A stretch of 64,000 bases of DNA from Lingula anatina (taxonomy: Eukaryota; Brachiopoda; Lingulata; Lingulida; Lingulidae): NCBI RefSeq assembly GCF_001039355.2, contig NW_019776064.1:14746-78745 (forward strand), written 5' to 3'. The position numbers and the translations under genes are program-made. The notes under the pieces are model-generated. The model saw only the letters and a list, made by a program, of their open reading frames with translations. It had not been told where the DNA came from and searched no databases. Shown here piece after piece: positions 22,546-34,695 of this stretch (the first letter of the stretch is position 1; the number at the start of each line of letters is the position of its first letter).

Positions 22546-23344
22546 CTGTGCTGTTACAAGGGGGCTGACATTTTTAGTGGGATCTTCGGGATGTGTTATG
22601 AACAACCTGTGACCTGAGCACCTCGTTTGTTGCCGCTGTTCCAACATCCTCCCTCCCCTTTTGGAAAATTGCCCCATTTTAGTAAAACGTATTCAAAGTG
22701 TCACAAATGTGTAAGTATGTATTAAAGGCATTAATCAGTGGTTTCCGGCTTAATCCACAGCTTAAAAAGTATGTTTATGATCTTTGTGGCATTACTGAAA
22801 TACTAGGTAGATGTTTTGCAGAGGGTAAAATTTGACTTCATAGAATCTATATAAACAGAATGTAGGGCGGAGCTTGTTGCGGTAAAAAACCTGGCAGATC
22901 GAAACAAAATTGACGCTCAAGGACACAAAATGAGAAGAATATATGTTGTCTGTACGATAAAATGTTAGTGAATATCTTTATTGAGCTCATATGTAAGTAC
23001 TAAATCAGTGAAATAAAAGTTGTATTGAAAAAAATCTTAACAATCAGCTGGTTGTCACTTTTGATTGATTGACAGTTTTAGAACTTTAAACCAATCATAA
23101 AGTAGAAGCTATTGCGATAAACCAATCAGCGGACCAAAACAATGTCACGTGGTACACCAAGTTTGCCGGTATTTCCACGCCTCCCATCTAGACCAAAACA
23201 AACCGCTGATGTAAGCAACCGGTGAAACTGCGACATCAACTTTAAGGCAAAAAATCTAATAAATCTCCTGGTATTGCTTACCCCAAAAAACTTAGAAAAG
23301 TGGAACGATACCTTGGGGAACGGTTGAGGGAGTTTCGAGAGACG
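22546..23344. promoter_or_regulatory. Shared upstream region of two divergent genes
   Basis: The CULT gene start (22545, minus) and the zinc-finger gene start (23345, plus) are 799 bases apart and point away from each other. CCAAT-type motifs (ACCAATCA and similar) occur near 23090, 23120 and 23043-23060. No TATA box stands out. A bidirectional promoter is an inference from the spacing. Confidence 0.5.
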
Positions 23345-26300
23345 ATGTTTGGGACAAGACGCCTAGCGAAGCGTTCTATTGTAGGCACGAGAGTGGCCGC
23401 TCAGTGGCAAGATGGACGGTATTACTCGGGCGTTCTGGAGGGCTCAAATCCGACGCCGAACGGTCGGACTTTTTACACCGTCAACTTCGACGATGGTCAC
23501 ACAAAAGAGATCCTTGACACTGATATCATTGGCCCGGGTTTTCAGAGTATCACGGACGCCAAACTAAAGCGGGGACAGAAAGTTTTCCTCACCCATCATG
23601 GCCGGGAACTGTCAGGGGTGGTGATAAAACACAACAAACCCGAGGACATTGTGATCATTATACCGGACGCCGGGGAAGACCAGGACAGCGTCCCGGAGCT
23701 CATGAGACCGCTGGAAGAGGTTCGGCTGTTAGAGAGCCGGAAATCTGCCCGATTGCAAGACATGGACACAGATTACTCAAAGATGGCGGACTTGAACTTA
23801 AAAAGCGACCCGACTCCTTCGATAACTTTGTCCTCAGAAACAAACAAGAAAAGGACAGTGTCACAAGTGATCGACGTCCCGTTGAGGACAGGGTAAGTTT
23901 TTGTAGGGAGTGAAAATACAGAAAAAAATCATCAAATTGATCGTATTACTATTCTATGTAACAGTGTAAGATTTGAGCTCTAGATTTAACGTCAAAAAAC
24001 GCAAACCGGGATTTTCCCCAACAGTTTATTTTCGTTTCATCAAAAAATTTACCCCAGCAACGGAAATATTGGCTATTAAATACAGGTCAAAGAATTTTCG
24101 TAAATCAAGAATTACTGAACAAAACAGCTGTTGTGGAGAATTCGTGGGGGTTCGTGACCGGTGGCGTAATATCAACGTGCCCATGCGCGCACCGCTAAAG
24201 TTGGCAAAACTAGGTCACCCTTAAACAGCTGTTTGACACGGAACGTGATCGTTTACTGCGCGGCGTCCAGGCACGCGTGCTGCGGCATCGCGGTTCACGT
24301 TAACAATGCCGCTGTATGGTAACTGTATATTGTGAGCAACGTTATTGGCGTCGTAGGGGGTGGATCGGGTTTTTTTTCCTGCATCTGCATCATGCATTCC
24401 TCAGTGCGATGCGTTTTTTTATTGATGTAAAATTTTTGCTTTGGTTTTTTGAATGAGTACAGAGAAGTTGTAATAAAGGGTTGGGGACAGTAACTAGTAA
24501 CTCTTGCCGTTTGCGGAAAGTAAGGAAATAAGAATTTGGAGGTGAGAAGTGTAATATATGACAACATTTTTCGAAGAAGAATAAAAAAAAAATGATGAGT
24601 TTTTTCACCCTCACTGCCCTCAATTTGAAATATTAATCATATGCAAATTTGTTGCATATTCTTCAATGTATTTCCTTTGAAAATTTTACTAAAGCAACAA
24701 TTTTATATAGTATAATGTGATAAAAAAATGTTGCCACAGAGTGATATACAGTGGAATTGATTTGAGTGAGTATTGCTCCATTTCATGATATTATGCAGAT
24801 AATTTTTATTACTCATTGTGTCATTTATATTTTTAGAAGGGGGTTTCCCAGAGTGAGAGTTATAAATAGCACTCCATTATTAATTGCATAATCTTGTGAC
24901 TTGCAGAGTCAAATGCAGGATTTTTAAGAGAAGGGTTTAATGTCTATTCATTTAATTTTATAAAAATCTTACTGCCATTGTTGTTAAATCTCTTATGTAT
25001 TCTGGACTATTTCACACTAATTCTTGATTCAATTAAGGATCTATTACTTTAGAAGGAATTAGTTTTTCTTGAAAGGGAATGTTTTGGATGTATTTGATTG
25101 AGAGCTCAGTCAGAGCGGTTTTACCTCCCCCCTTTAAAAATTATCAATGAATAAATACACTAATGTCAATCAATAAAGAAACTGAATTTGCCCTTGGAAT
25201 GTTTTTAAAAATAGCATAGCTTTGTTGACATAAAGCTGAGATCTTGTGATCAACAGTATTACATAAGGCAAGGCCTGAGTCCTTTTCCTTCATAAAACTT
25301 GTATTTAAAGCTTCATTGTGTAGCGTTCTTCCAAACCCTCTCTTTCCCAACACACACACACACACACACACTGATAGCTGCATTATTGCCACCACCAAAT
25401 CCTTTCTAAGTTGGCCCATGCAGCAGAAGATATAAATAGCATCTCATTGCTTATTTGACACATACAAATCTACTGACCTGATATAGCAAGCAGGGAAAGT
25501 GTACTCTCAGGTATAAGATAGGGCTACTGATAAGGTATGACCACAAGTGCTTGCTGGGATATGTACTTATCTTAATGGGAAATTTTTATTTATAACAAGA
25601 CCATGCATGGAGGCTTCAGTTAATTGACCCCTCATCGAATTTTGAGGGGGGGGGGGGCATACAAATTATTATCATTATTTTGAATATTTGTCATTATTAT
25701 TGTTATTGTACAAACTCATGTTAATATTTTGTTGAAGTTATTGCTATTTTTCTCAGTGTTGTGTTCACAACAAAAGAAAAATAAACAACAGAATTGAATT
25801 GGACAACTGAGCTCTCTGCGTGCACTTGATGTTTATTTAATTCAGGAATCTAAGTGGAATACATTTCACAGTTTATTTTCCACTGTTTGGGCTAGGTCAC
25901 ATGCCTATGGTCATGTTCTGCTTGAATTAACTGGCTTCAAAACCCATTTACAGTGCATGTATGGTGGTGTTGCCCAGGGTTTATCTTAAAATAATTTACC
26001 CTGAGGGGTCTAGGTGTTGGTTTGCATCCTCATACTTGTACATGGCTTTTGGTTCATATATGCACGGTAATTGCTATTGAAAGGCCTAACTTTTCTTTAT
26101 TTTTTTTTTCACTTTTTCAAAATTTATCATTTCCATATGCTTACTGTGGTATACTTTCTGACTCAAAGAGAACTAACTCACTAACTTTCCAAAGTATTAG
26201 AATCCAAAATTCAAAGTCATACTAACTAACTTTTTTCTTTCTCTTTTAATTATTATAATTGTTTGAAATTACAGAGTAATTACCGTACAGGGTTGAATAT

Positions 26301-28665
26301 ACATGTATATAGATGATCCTTGGCAGGGGATTGCGGTGCACAGTTTAACACAGATGTTGTGGTTTCGGACTCTGAGCACACTAAGGCAATGCAAAAAATT
26401 CCACCAATGCCGTAAAATACTGCATATAGCTTTTAGATTAGGGACTATTGTGAGTGAGTTGGGAAATAAGAAATGTGTCAGTGGTCAGGATAATTGGTTT
26501 ACATATTATATGAATAAATAAATAACTAATGAATGAAAACTAAATAAATGAAATAATGTAGAAATAAGAATGTTTTACTTAAGTAATAAAAATGTTGATG
26601 CTTCACTGGTCTTGATACTTATAATTTATATAATAATGAGAATGTAGAATGCAAACCAAACCTAAAAAAGATAAAAAGTTGAGATGATTATGTGCCTGTC
26701 ATTTTTCAGTGTGTCATGGGTGAGTGATTAATACATTCCTAGGTTTCAGGTAGCATGAGAAAGGCAACTTTGAAAATAAAACAATATGGTTATTGTTTCT
26801 CAGGTTGGGATGTCATTTTGCCCTCAGAACATATGCATATTGATTACTTGATAATGAAACTCGAGTTAAATAAAGAAAGAGAGTGCTAGTAACCTTAGAT
26901 GTTGTATGCGGGTGCTTCATTGGTATAAATTGTTGTCAGGGGATTTTATTGTTGAGAAATGATGTGTTTATCACTAGACATTCATTGGTCTGATTTCCAA
27001 ATAGATTTTCATTGACTGTGTTGTTTTAACAGAATTCTGCAAGTTGATTCTGGATCGGCCAATATTAAGACCAATTTCTTTTGTTTTTTGTTACTTAATT
27101 ACTTATTAATCGATACAATTTTTTAAAAATTTTGATGATTTCCCATGTCCAATTTTGACCAGTTTGATTATTGACCTGTTAATTTGTTTTTCTGCATATA
27201 TGTTTTTTTCTGTCAGTTCTGTCATATTTGTTGGTCCAGTGATACCTATTTTGGACAATGGACCTTTGGACTCGCAGTACACACTCCTTTTCAAAACAAT
27301 GACAGTAGTGACCTCTAGTGACGGTAAAACTAAACATTCTTTTTCAGGAATTAAATTATAATAATAAGAATAAATAAGATAATAAAATAAGATAACACAA
27401 ATTAAGATTTTAAATAAGACTTGCATAGATCTACAAGTAAAATCATATTTCTGCATAAGCTTTGACACAGTTAATTAAATATTTGGCTACAAATTTTGAT
27501 TTGAAGATTCCTTGGCTGGTTACCAGTTTGAATTGAATTTTTCTTGGCCTGAGTTTCAGAGGTTACTGGTACTAGAGTCTCACATGGATGGGGGGGGGGG
27601 GGGGGGGTCAATAGTCTAAAGGTTCATTGGTCCGATAAATGGTAACTTTTTCATTGGTTTTTTAATCAGGGGTTCATTGGTCCAAAGGTTCTATAGTGAA
27701 AATTCAGACCAGTGGACCTTCGGACTAATGAACCTTCGGACTATAGCCATGGCCCCGAATCTCACATATATTGTCAGCATAGAGGTGAGTCTCCAGCAGC
27801 AATCAGTGAAACTCAGGGTGCTGTAAGGTTAAGCTGACCTTGAGGTTTTATTTACATGCCAATCAGTGCAGTGACCCAGATTTACTAGCTGACCGTGAGG
27901 GGTTCTTTAATTATGCTATGACCAGCAAGTTATGATATATGTCTCATCACTATATCACTGATATTATTATTATCATTTATTTTTTTACCTGTTACAATTA
28001 TGATCACATGCTTGCTATTTGACACCTGTAACAGTTGAATCATGGAAGATCAGTTACAAGAGCTCTATAGATAGCTGGGTCTCTCAAACTGTGTAAATCA
28101 TATTTGTGTACTTTAAGTAAGTGGCTGAAATCTAGTGCAGTGTTGTAAACAATAACAAAGTCACTGGAATGATGTGGGTTACATGTGGGATGGTTATTTC
28201 ACTGAAAGGCTCCAGGTCAGAAAAGAACATTTTTGTTGTTGGTGGCTTTCTGGGACGAGAGGTTGTTGACATCTGAAAAACTTACGCAATACTTGTGCCT
28301 CAAGGCTTTGAATGTACTTTTGTTATACTAGTAATAGGGAGGTGCAGGTCAATGCAAGAAATCAAGAAGGAAGGGGGGTTTATTAATTGGGAGGGGGGGG
28401 ATAGTGAGAGAGAATTAATGAATTAAGATACCACATTTTGCCTGAGACATTATATTCTAAACCTGTCTGAATAAGGGATCAAATCAGGGATTTTTAGAAG
28501 TTAAAAAGTTTCTTGCATAACAAAAATTCCCTTTTTTCTCTGCCATCAAACATGCATGATAACAATAAGGGCCAACAAAGTTCATTTTCAAACGGGGTAC
28601 TCTTTGAAATGTTATGATGTATAGTACTCAAATGGTTTTCAAGTGCCACTGTGCAGTATTATCAT

Positions 28666-28740
<75 letters not shown>

Positions 28741-31700
28741 GCAAATGATTCATTGGACCAGAAAACTTTGATCCCCTTCAATTTATGATTAATCTGATCT
28801 CACTTTACTAATTAACTATTTAATGATCTATGGTTTAAAACATAAGCTGTTTTATTTTTGCTCAAGGAAGTGTAGTTTTTTTTTTAATTGGACTAGTCAA
28901 CCCATTAGCACTGTCTAGGGACAATGTGGACTTAAAAAAAGAACCAAGTGATTTTTCCATTCTAGCTAGAATAACAAGTGAAGCAATGCACCGCCCCCCC
29001 CCTTCCTCATGGGGGGGGGGGGGGTGCTAATGAACTCCAATAGCAATCCTAGGTTCACAAAGTGACTCAGGCATAAATCATGACAGGCGTAGATAATTGG
29101 GCCCCATTTCAGTGAAGGACTTTAGCCCCGAAATTGCTGTTAACTTTTAGACTTACATTGAGTGTCTTTGAACTTGAGGTTATAATCAGTGGTAACCTGA
29201 CTGAATAAAATACTGTTAATAAAAGCATGGCATTGACCAATGTTTTTGACTGTATTGGAGTATGTCATTATAGATTAATCTTGAGCTGAATGGGACCAAG
29301 TTTCTGGTCTTTCAGTCAAGACCAATTTCAGACAAAAATAATTTTGTGTAACTTGGCCTTATAGCCCATTGCTCAATCATCTCCATCCCTAAGAACATCA
29401 TCCTCTCTTAACCTTTGCCCCATCGCTTTCAATTAGGGCGTTAAACGTCAAGTTCCTCAGCGTTAAATGTTCATGTTACTCTGTCACTTTAAGGACATGA
29501 CCTCAAGGTTGGTAATATACTGAGGACATAGAACTTGTGTGGAATGCTACGTGAATAAGGGCACAGATTCCATTTCTAGGCTCACATCCACACTCAAAAG
29601 TGTAGTGGTTTCTTTTCTATCTTTCTTATTTCCTTTTTGGCCAGATGTTAAAGATATTATTATTTCAGTCCAGAGAAAAAAGAATTTACGTAAATGACTA
29701 AAGAACATAATATTACTCTCCTGATTGATGTTAGATAAAGTATACCATGTTATTAAAGTTTGACCTAGCAGTGTAAATAAAAGACATTTTAACACAGTAT
29801 GAGTCTTGTATTGATTTTTCAATTAATGAACAAATTAATAAGTTGTTAGTGTATAAATTAAGCTTTAAGGCATGTCATCTTTATGTTCCTCCTACAAAAG
29901 AGTTATAAAATAAAATTTTGCAGATTATTACAGATATCCCACAGATCTAATAACGATCCAACACAAAGCTTTACTTAGTAATTAGCATGTCGAGGACAAG
30001 CGCAAGCCATTTAATGAAAAGAGTATTTTTTCCTTAATTATGTCATTTATGTGTATTAATGTCATTAACTATTATAGTTATTATTCACTTTAAGTCCATT
30101 ATTATTATCATCATCATCATTATTTATTTTATTGTATTATTATTATTATTATTTTGCTTCAGACGTCGCAGAAAGGGTTCACCAGATCTCGATGACTTGA
30201 TGCAAACAGACCAGAATGAGGCTGAGATGATGGACGAGAGGTCTGCGGCCTTGGTTCTCACTGCTCTGTCTTGTAGTCCCGTGTCACCAACGTTAAAAGG
30301 TGCACTTCTTTTTAAATAATCTTTAACAATTGAGAATCGACTGTAACAACTAAAAAATGACCACTGTGTGCCATTGCTGTAACAACAAAACATTGTGAAC
30401 TCTTCCTCAGTTGTGTCCTCCAAAAAATGGATGAGTGTATGTTCATCTGTCTATTATCAATGTGACACAGTAATGGACATTGTACATTTTGAATTATTGT
30501 ATGATTGGAGATCTGGCAGAGGAAGGATCAAGGCTAATGTATTTTATATTAATTGAATATATGAATAAGTCTAGCATTCATTATGTGCAAAAGCTAGAAA
30601 AGTAGCCAACATGATTAATTACTGGTAAAGTTTCCAGCAGATAACTTTAAGGGGCGTCTTTTTGTATTATGTGCAAGAACTTTATATAGTCATAAATAAT
30701 TACTATACTGACAGAATACTCTGTGCAGTGTCTTTAAAATAAAATTATTACCTAATAAATAAAAATAAAATAATAACAATTTTTCAGGAGAGCCAACAGC
30801 AATGAGTCCACGCTCCTTCAATGACAGTTTCTTGTCTTCGAGCTTTAAGTCTGGGTCTCCTTCGCCACCCATGCAAGTCAGTGAAAGCGCCCCTTCATTT
30901 ACTGTGTTTGGATCCTCTCTGGATGAAGGAATTGTTTTGGAAGATTCTAACTCTGCCTACTTCAGCGAGGAAGGGAGCAGTAAGAGGAGAAAGGTGAGGA
31001 TTGTGTTTTCATTGCGTCTTGTTGCAGTGTGGGTCTTTGTTTTAGGTGTGACAAGAGTCTGGATCATTGTGACATTGTGTTAGATATGACAATGAGACTG
31101 GGTCATTGTGTCATTGTGTTAGGTGTGACAAGGAGTTTTGATCATTGTGACATTGTGTATGGTGTGACAAGGAGTCTGCGTCATTTTGACATTGTGTTAG
31201 GTGTGACAAGGAGTCTGGGTCATCGTGACATTGTGTTAGGTGTGACAATGAGACTGGGTCATCGTGACATTGTGTTAGGTGTGACAATGAGACTGGGTCA
31301 TCGTGACATTGTGTTAGGTATGACAATGAGACTGGGTCATCGTGACATTGTGTTAGGTGTGACAGTGAGACTGGGTCATTGTGACATTGTGTTAGGTGTG
31401 ACAAGGAGTCTGGGTCATCGTGACATTGTGTTAGGTGTGACAGTGAAATGGGGGTCATTGTGACATTGTTGTTGGTGTGACAATAAACTGATTTTTATTT
31501 TAATGATCTTGACATTATAAAGCAAATGTGCAGTCTGCTTCAGATTTATATCTGTTAACAGAATATTTTACAATCAGCTTAACAATCAAAATATTATGCA
31601 TTGTAGCCATCAACAAGAACCATATTCAAGTGTACTTGGCCGGGCTGCGGCAGATTCCACAGTACATGTGAAGCCATCGAGAAACATGTCAGGGAAGCAC

Positions 31701-34008
31701 ATTTGGGGTAAGAATTAAGGCAGTTGAAGTATCTATATTTGTATGAATGCAAATAAAAAAAAAAGAAGAAAAAAAGATTCCATTTTAATTACCATCTTTA
31801 CGGTTAAAATTATTAGGCATTATTTACTTGAATGTATGCAAGTGAAAAAATGAAAAAATATGCATTTGATTTAAAGACCAATTCTTGGATGAAATATTTG
31901 AGACTAAATATTGTAATTGCTTGTTATTTGGCAAATAAAAAAAAGCTTGTTAAAACATTCTATTCTAAGCATAATTTACCTCCTAGTTTGAGCTCTGCTA
32001 TATAGCAGGTGAATTCGAGAAATTTGACGAATTTGAAAAACTTTCTTGTTTAGACCACAAAGTTCAGACGCTGATCTCTCCGACCATGAAGAGGAGTTCT
32101 ATTACACAGAGGAAGAGGTTACGGTTGACAGTATGGTGGATTCCTTCGCTCAGATGTACACATCTTCACCGCCAGATGTCAGCCATTTTGAAACCGCTCA
32201 CAGGTGGAATATGGACCACGATTATCTGAGAAAAGTCAAGGTGAGAAGACTTACTCAGCATGTTGTTTTTGTTCCCCAGTACCTCGTCCTGTCTTCCTTG
32301 GATTGGGTTAGTTTCTATGAGAAGAAATTAAGATGGCATATTATGCCTTTATTAAGCTCTTTTCAGGCTATTACCTTTTTAATCAACATATATGTATGTG
32401 CATGCACAAACAAACACACATGCACAACATTCTGAATTCCATGAATTGGCCAAAGTTCTGATTTAAAAAAAAAGCAGTGTTCAGATATTTGACTTTTATT
32501 GAATACAATATTAAGTGCTCTGTGCATTATGATTATTTTTATTACAGGAAGTTAAACCTCATTTCACAGAAGATTCCAATACAAGCCCAATCAACATTCC
32601 TGGCAACCTGCAGCAGACTTTGTCATGGACAAGTGGTGACTCCCCACGCCCACATCAGATCTCAGCCTCTGAACCTGCTGGCTCCTATGTGAGTATAAAG
32701 GGGACAGCACTTGTAGAGATGATAGTAAGCCTAACAGACATCCAATTGATGAATACATGCATGAATATATATATGTAAATCCTTCATGGTCAAAGTCATC
32801 GTATTGAAAAACATATGTATTATACATATGAAGATAGAGTGTGTGTGTTTCTGTGTGTGTGTGTGTGTGTGTAGGTGAGAGAGAGATTTCAAATTGTTAA
32901 ATACTGTGGAATGTTTACGTCAGATTATTGGAACTTTCTAATGTTAAGTGTTTCAAGATCCAGATCTCTCAACAGGGTACATATTATAATAAAAAGCCAT
33001 CTTTTTCATTGTTACAGATGACCTCTGCCATAAAAATTGTGAAACCCAACTCCCAGGAACGTTTCCACAGCCACCAGGCTGCTTCTCCAAAATCTCATGT
33101 ATTTGGGACTCCTCCGAGGTGCTCCCCAACTCACAAAAAATCTCGAAGTGAGGTGAAAAAATGTCGAAAAGTGTACGGGATGGAAAACAGAGATATGTGG
33201 TGCACACAGTGTAAATGGAAGAAAGCCTGCACTCGATTTATAGAGTNAAAATAAAGCAGTATTCAGATATTTGACTTTTATTGAATACAATATTAAGTGC
33301 TCTGTGCATTATGATTATTTTTATTACAGGAAGTTAAACCTCATTTCACAGAAGATTCCAATACAAGCCCAATCAACATTCCTGGCAACCTGCAGCAGAC
33401 TTTGTCATGGACAAGTGGTGACTCCCCACGCCCACATCAGATCTCAGCCTCTGAACCTGCTGGCTCCTATGTGAGTATAAAGGGGACAACACTTGTAGAG
33501 ATGATAGTAAGCCTAACAGACATCCAATTGATGAATACATGCATGAATATATATATGTAAATCCTTCATGGTCAAAGTCATCGTATTGAAAAACATATGT
33601 ATTATACATATGAAGATAGAGTGTGTGTGTGTGTAGGTGAGAGAGAGATTTCAAATTGTTAAATACTGTGGAATGTTTACGTCAGATTATTGGAACTTTC
33701 TAATGTTAAGTGTTTCAAGATCCAGATCTCTCAACAGGGTACATTATAATAAAAAGCCATCTTTTTCATTGTTACAGATGACCTCTGCCATAAAAATTGT
33801 GAAACCCAACTCCCAGGAACGTTTCCACAGCCACCAGGCTGCTTCTCCAAAATCTCATGTATTTGGGACTCCTCCGAGGTGCTCCCCAACTCACAAAAAA
33901 TCTCGAAGTGAGGTGAAAAAATGTCGAAAAGTGTACGGGATGGAAAACAGAGATATGTGGTGCACACAGTGTAAATGGAAAAAAGCCTGCACTCGATTTA
34001 TAGAGTAG
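23345..34008 (+). CDS. Zinc-finger transcription factor of the SLC2A4RG/ZNF395/ZNF704 family with Tudor-like N-terminus
   Basis: Coding exons are 23345-23892, 30163-30299, 30788-30993, 31607-31707, 32054-32240, then 33330-33470 and 33778-34008, giving 516 residues. A second copy of the last two exons lies at 32548-32688 and 33018-33248. The start [17 protein letters not shown] aligns with the vertebrate N-terminus LGKRSLLGARV. Residues about 13-70 look Tudor-like (V-A-W-x-DG-x-YYSG, TVNFDDG). [14 protein letters not shown] motif and a C2H2 finger (C306-x4-C311-x12-H324-x4-H329) follow, then HEEEFYYTE. The C-terminal module [21 protein letters not shown] is the family's sequence-specific DNA-binding region. 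Vertebrate members bind GLUT4 and huntingtin promoters. One invertebrate gene corresponds to three vertebrate paralogues, so no single symbol is given. Confidence 0.93.
27611..27746. mobile_element. Foldback element, family D
   Basis: ATAGTCTAAAGGTTCATTGG at the left pairs with CTAATGAACCTTCGGACTAT at the right as imperfect terminal inverted repeats. The centre repeats GGTTCATTGGTCC. It is non-coding and inside intron 1 of the zinc-finger gene. Confidence 0.7.
28669..28738. repeat. (AT)n microsatellite
   Basis: An uninterrupted AT dinucleotide run of about 70 bases. Confidence 0.95.
31040..31490. repeat. 39 bp minisatellite in an intron of the zinc-finger gene
   Basis: About eleven copies of a 39-base unit (core GGTGTGACAATGAGACTGGG then TCATCGTGACATTGTGTTA) lie in the intron between exons 3 and 4. 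Because 39 is a multiple of three and few units contain stops, both strands show long open frames with a 13-residue period. These are not genes. Confidence 0.95.
32466..33246 (+). repeat. First copy of duplicated block carrying zinc-finger gene exons 6 and 7
   Basis: It is nearly identical to 33248-34008 through exon, intron and exon. Differences are confined to a TG-repeat length change, a 2-base AT difference (ACATATTATAAT versus ACATTATAAT) and a few substitutions (for example GGGGACAGC/GGGGACAAC). The copy ends at the stop-codon position, where a lone N follows. Confidence 0.95.
33247..33247. other. Single unknown base at the junction of the duplicated block
   Basis: The N falls inside the stop codon of the first copy (T-N-A) and exactly where the second copy begins, which suggests a joined pair of contigs or alleles. 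Confidence 0.95.
33248..34008 (+). repeat. Second copy of duplicated block carrying exons 6 and 7
   Basis: It has the complete last exon with stop TAG at 34006-34008, followed by unique 3' UTR sequence. It is the better copy for the gene model. Confidence 0.95.
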
Positions 34009-34490
34009 AGGTTAGGGGTTTCCTTTCATCTCATTGGATGAAATATCTCAAAGAGTCTACGAATAGAAAGAACAGACTTGGAGTTAACACAGTGTAAGTG
34101 AAAAGAAACCTGCATATGATTTACAGAGGAGAAAACCTGGATCTCTTTCCACCACCTCGTCATTTCATAAAGTGGACTCTTGCTGCTGGGTCAGCAAGGT
34201 CAAGGGTGAAGGTCACTCCCATGGGTGAAGGTCAATTCCATGAGTGAAGGTCACTTCAACTTGTCAGTGAGTGAAAATATCTCAGAATGATATGAGAACA
34301 CGTACCTTTGTGTTTTTAATCTATTAGGAATAGGTGTGTAAGGTTGTTTTCCTTTTGTGAAGGATGAGTAATTGTGTAGAAGAAAAGTACTAGGGCACTT
34401 GTATTCAACACATCATATCTACTTTATTAGTATCTTTTCAGTATTTATGAATATCACATAATATACATAAAGTAATCTATGCAACTGATA

Positions 34491-34498
34491 TGTATATA
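34491..34498 (+). promoter_or_regulatory. Pumilio-type RNA element (UGUAUAUA)
   Basis: TGTATATA on the sense strand of the putative 3' UTR of the zinc-finger gene. Confidence 0.4.
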
Positions 34499-34687
34499 TA
34501 AACAGTTGATCACTGTCAGCAGTGTTAATGTTGTTGGATTTCCCCTAAGAATGAAAATGTGGTGTGACGTGTTTCAACAGATAATTAAGCCAACTAATAT
34601 CTGGATATACAGCACTTTATTGCAGACACTGATCATCTACTAAAAGAGACAGGTTTTGATCATTAGATTTCATTTTGGGATCTTGAA

Positions 34688-34695
34688 TGTAGATA
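34688..34695 (+). promoter_or_regulatory. Pumilio-type RNA element (UGUAGAUA)
   Basis: TGTAGATA on the sense strand of the putative 3' UTR of the zinc-finger gene. Confidence 0.4.

Larger units (their letters stand above)
23893..30162 (+). other. Large intron 1 of the zinc-finger gene
   Basis: No further coding exon is needed because exons 1 and 2 join in phase. Contents include G-runs, a CA repeat at 25351-25370, a foldback element at 27611-27746 and an AT microsatellite. A GC-richer block with CpGs (about 24130-24310) near its start could be regulatory. Confidence 0.7.

Noticed and set aside
23300-23344. Upstream GTG-initiated extension of the zinc-finger protein
   Set aside because: Nuclear animal genes rarely start at GTG, and the ATG at 23345 aligns with the start of vertebrate family members.
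31029-31463. Long open frames on both strands with a 13-residue period
   Set aside because: They arise from the 39 bp minisatellite inside an intron; no homology or codon signal supports a protein.
31040-31490. Regularly spaced repeats that could suggest a CRISPR array
   Set aside because: The units are contiguous 39 bp tandem repeats without unique spacers, in an animal intron.
32548-33248. A real extra pair of exons making a longer zinc-finger protein
   Set aside because: The first copy already reaches the stop position, and the near-identity with a lone N at the junction points to an assembly duplication.
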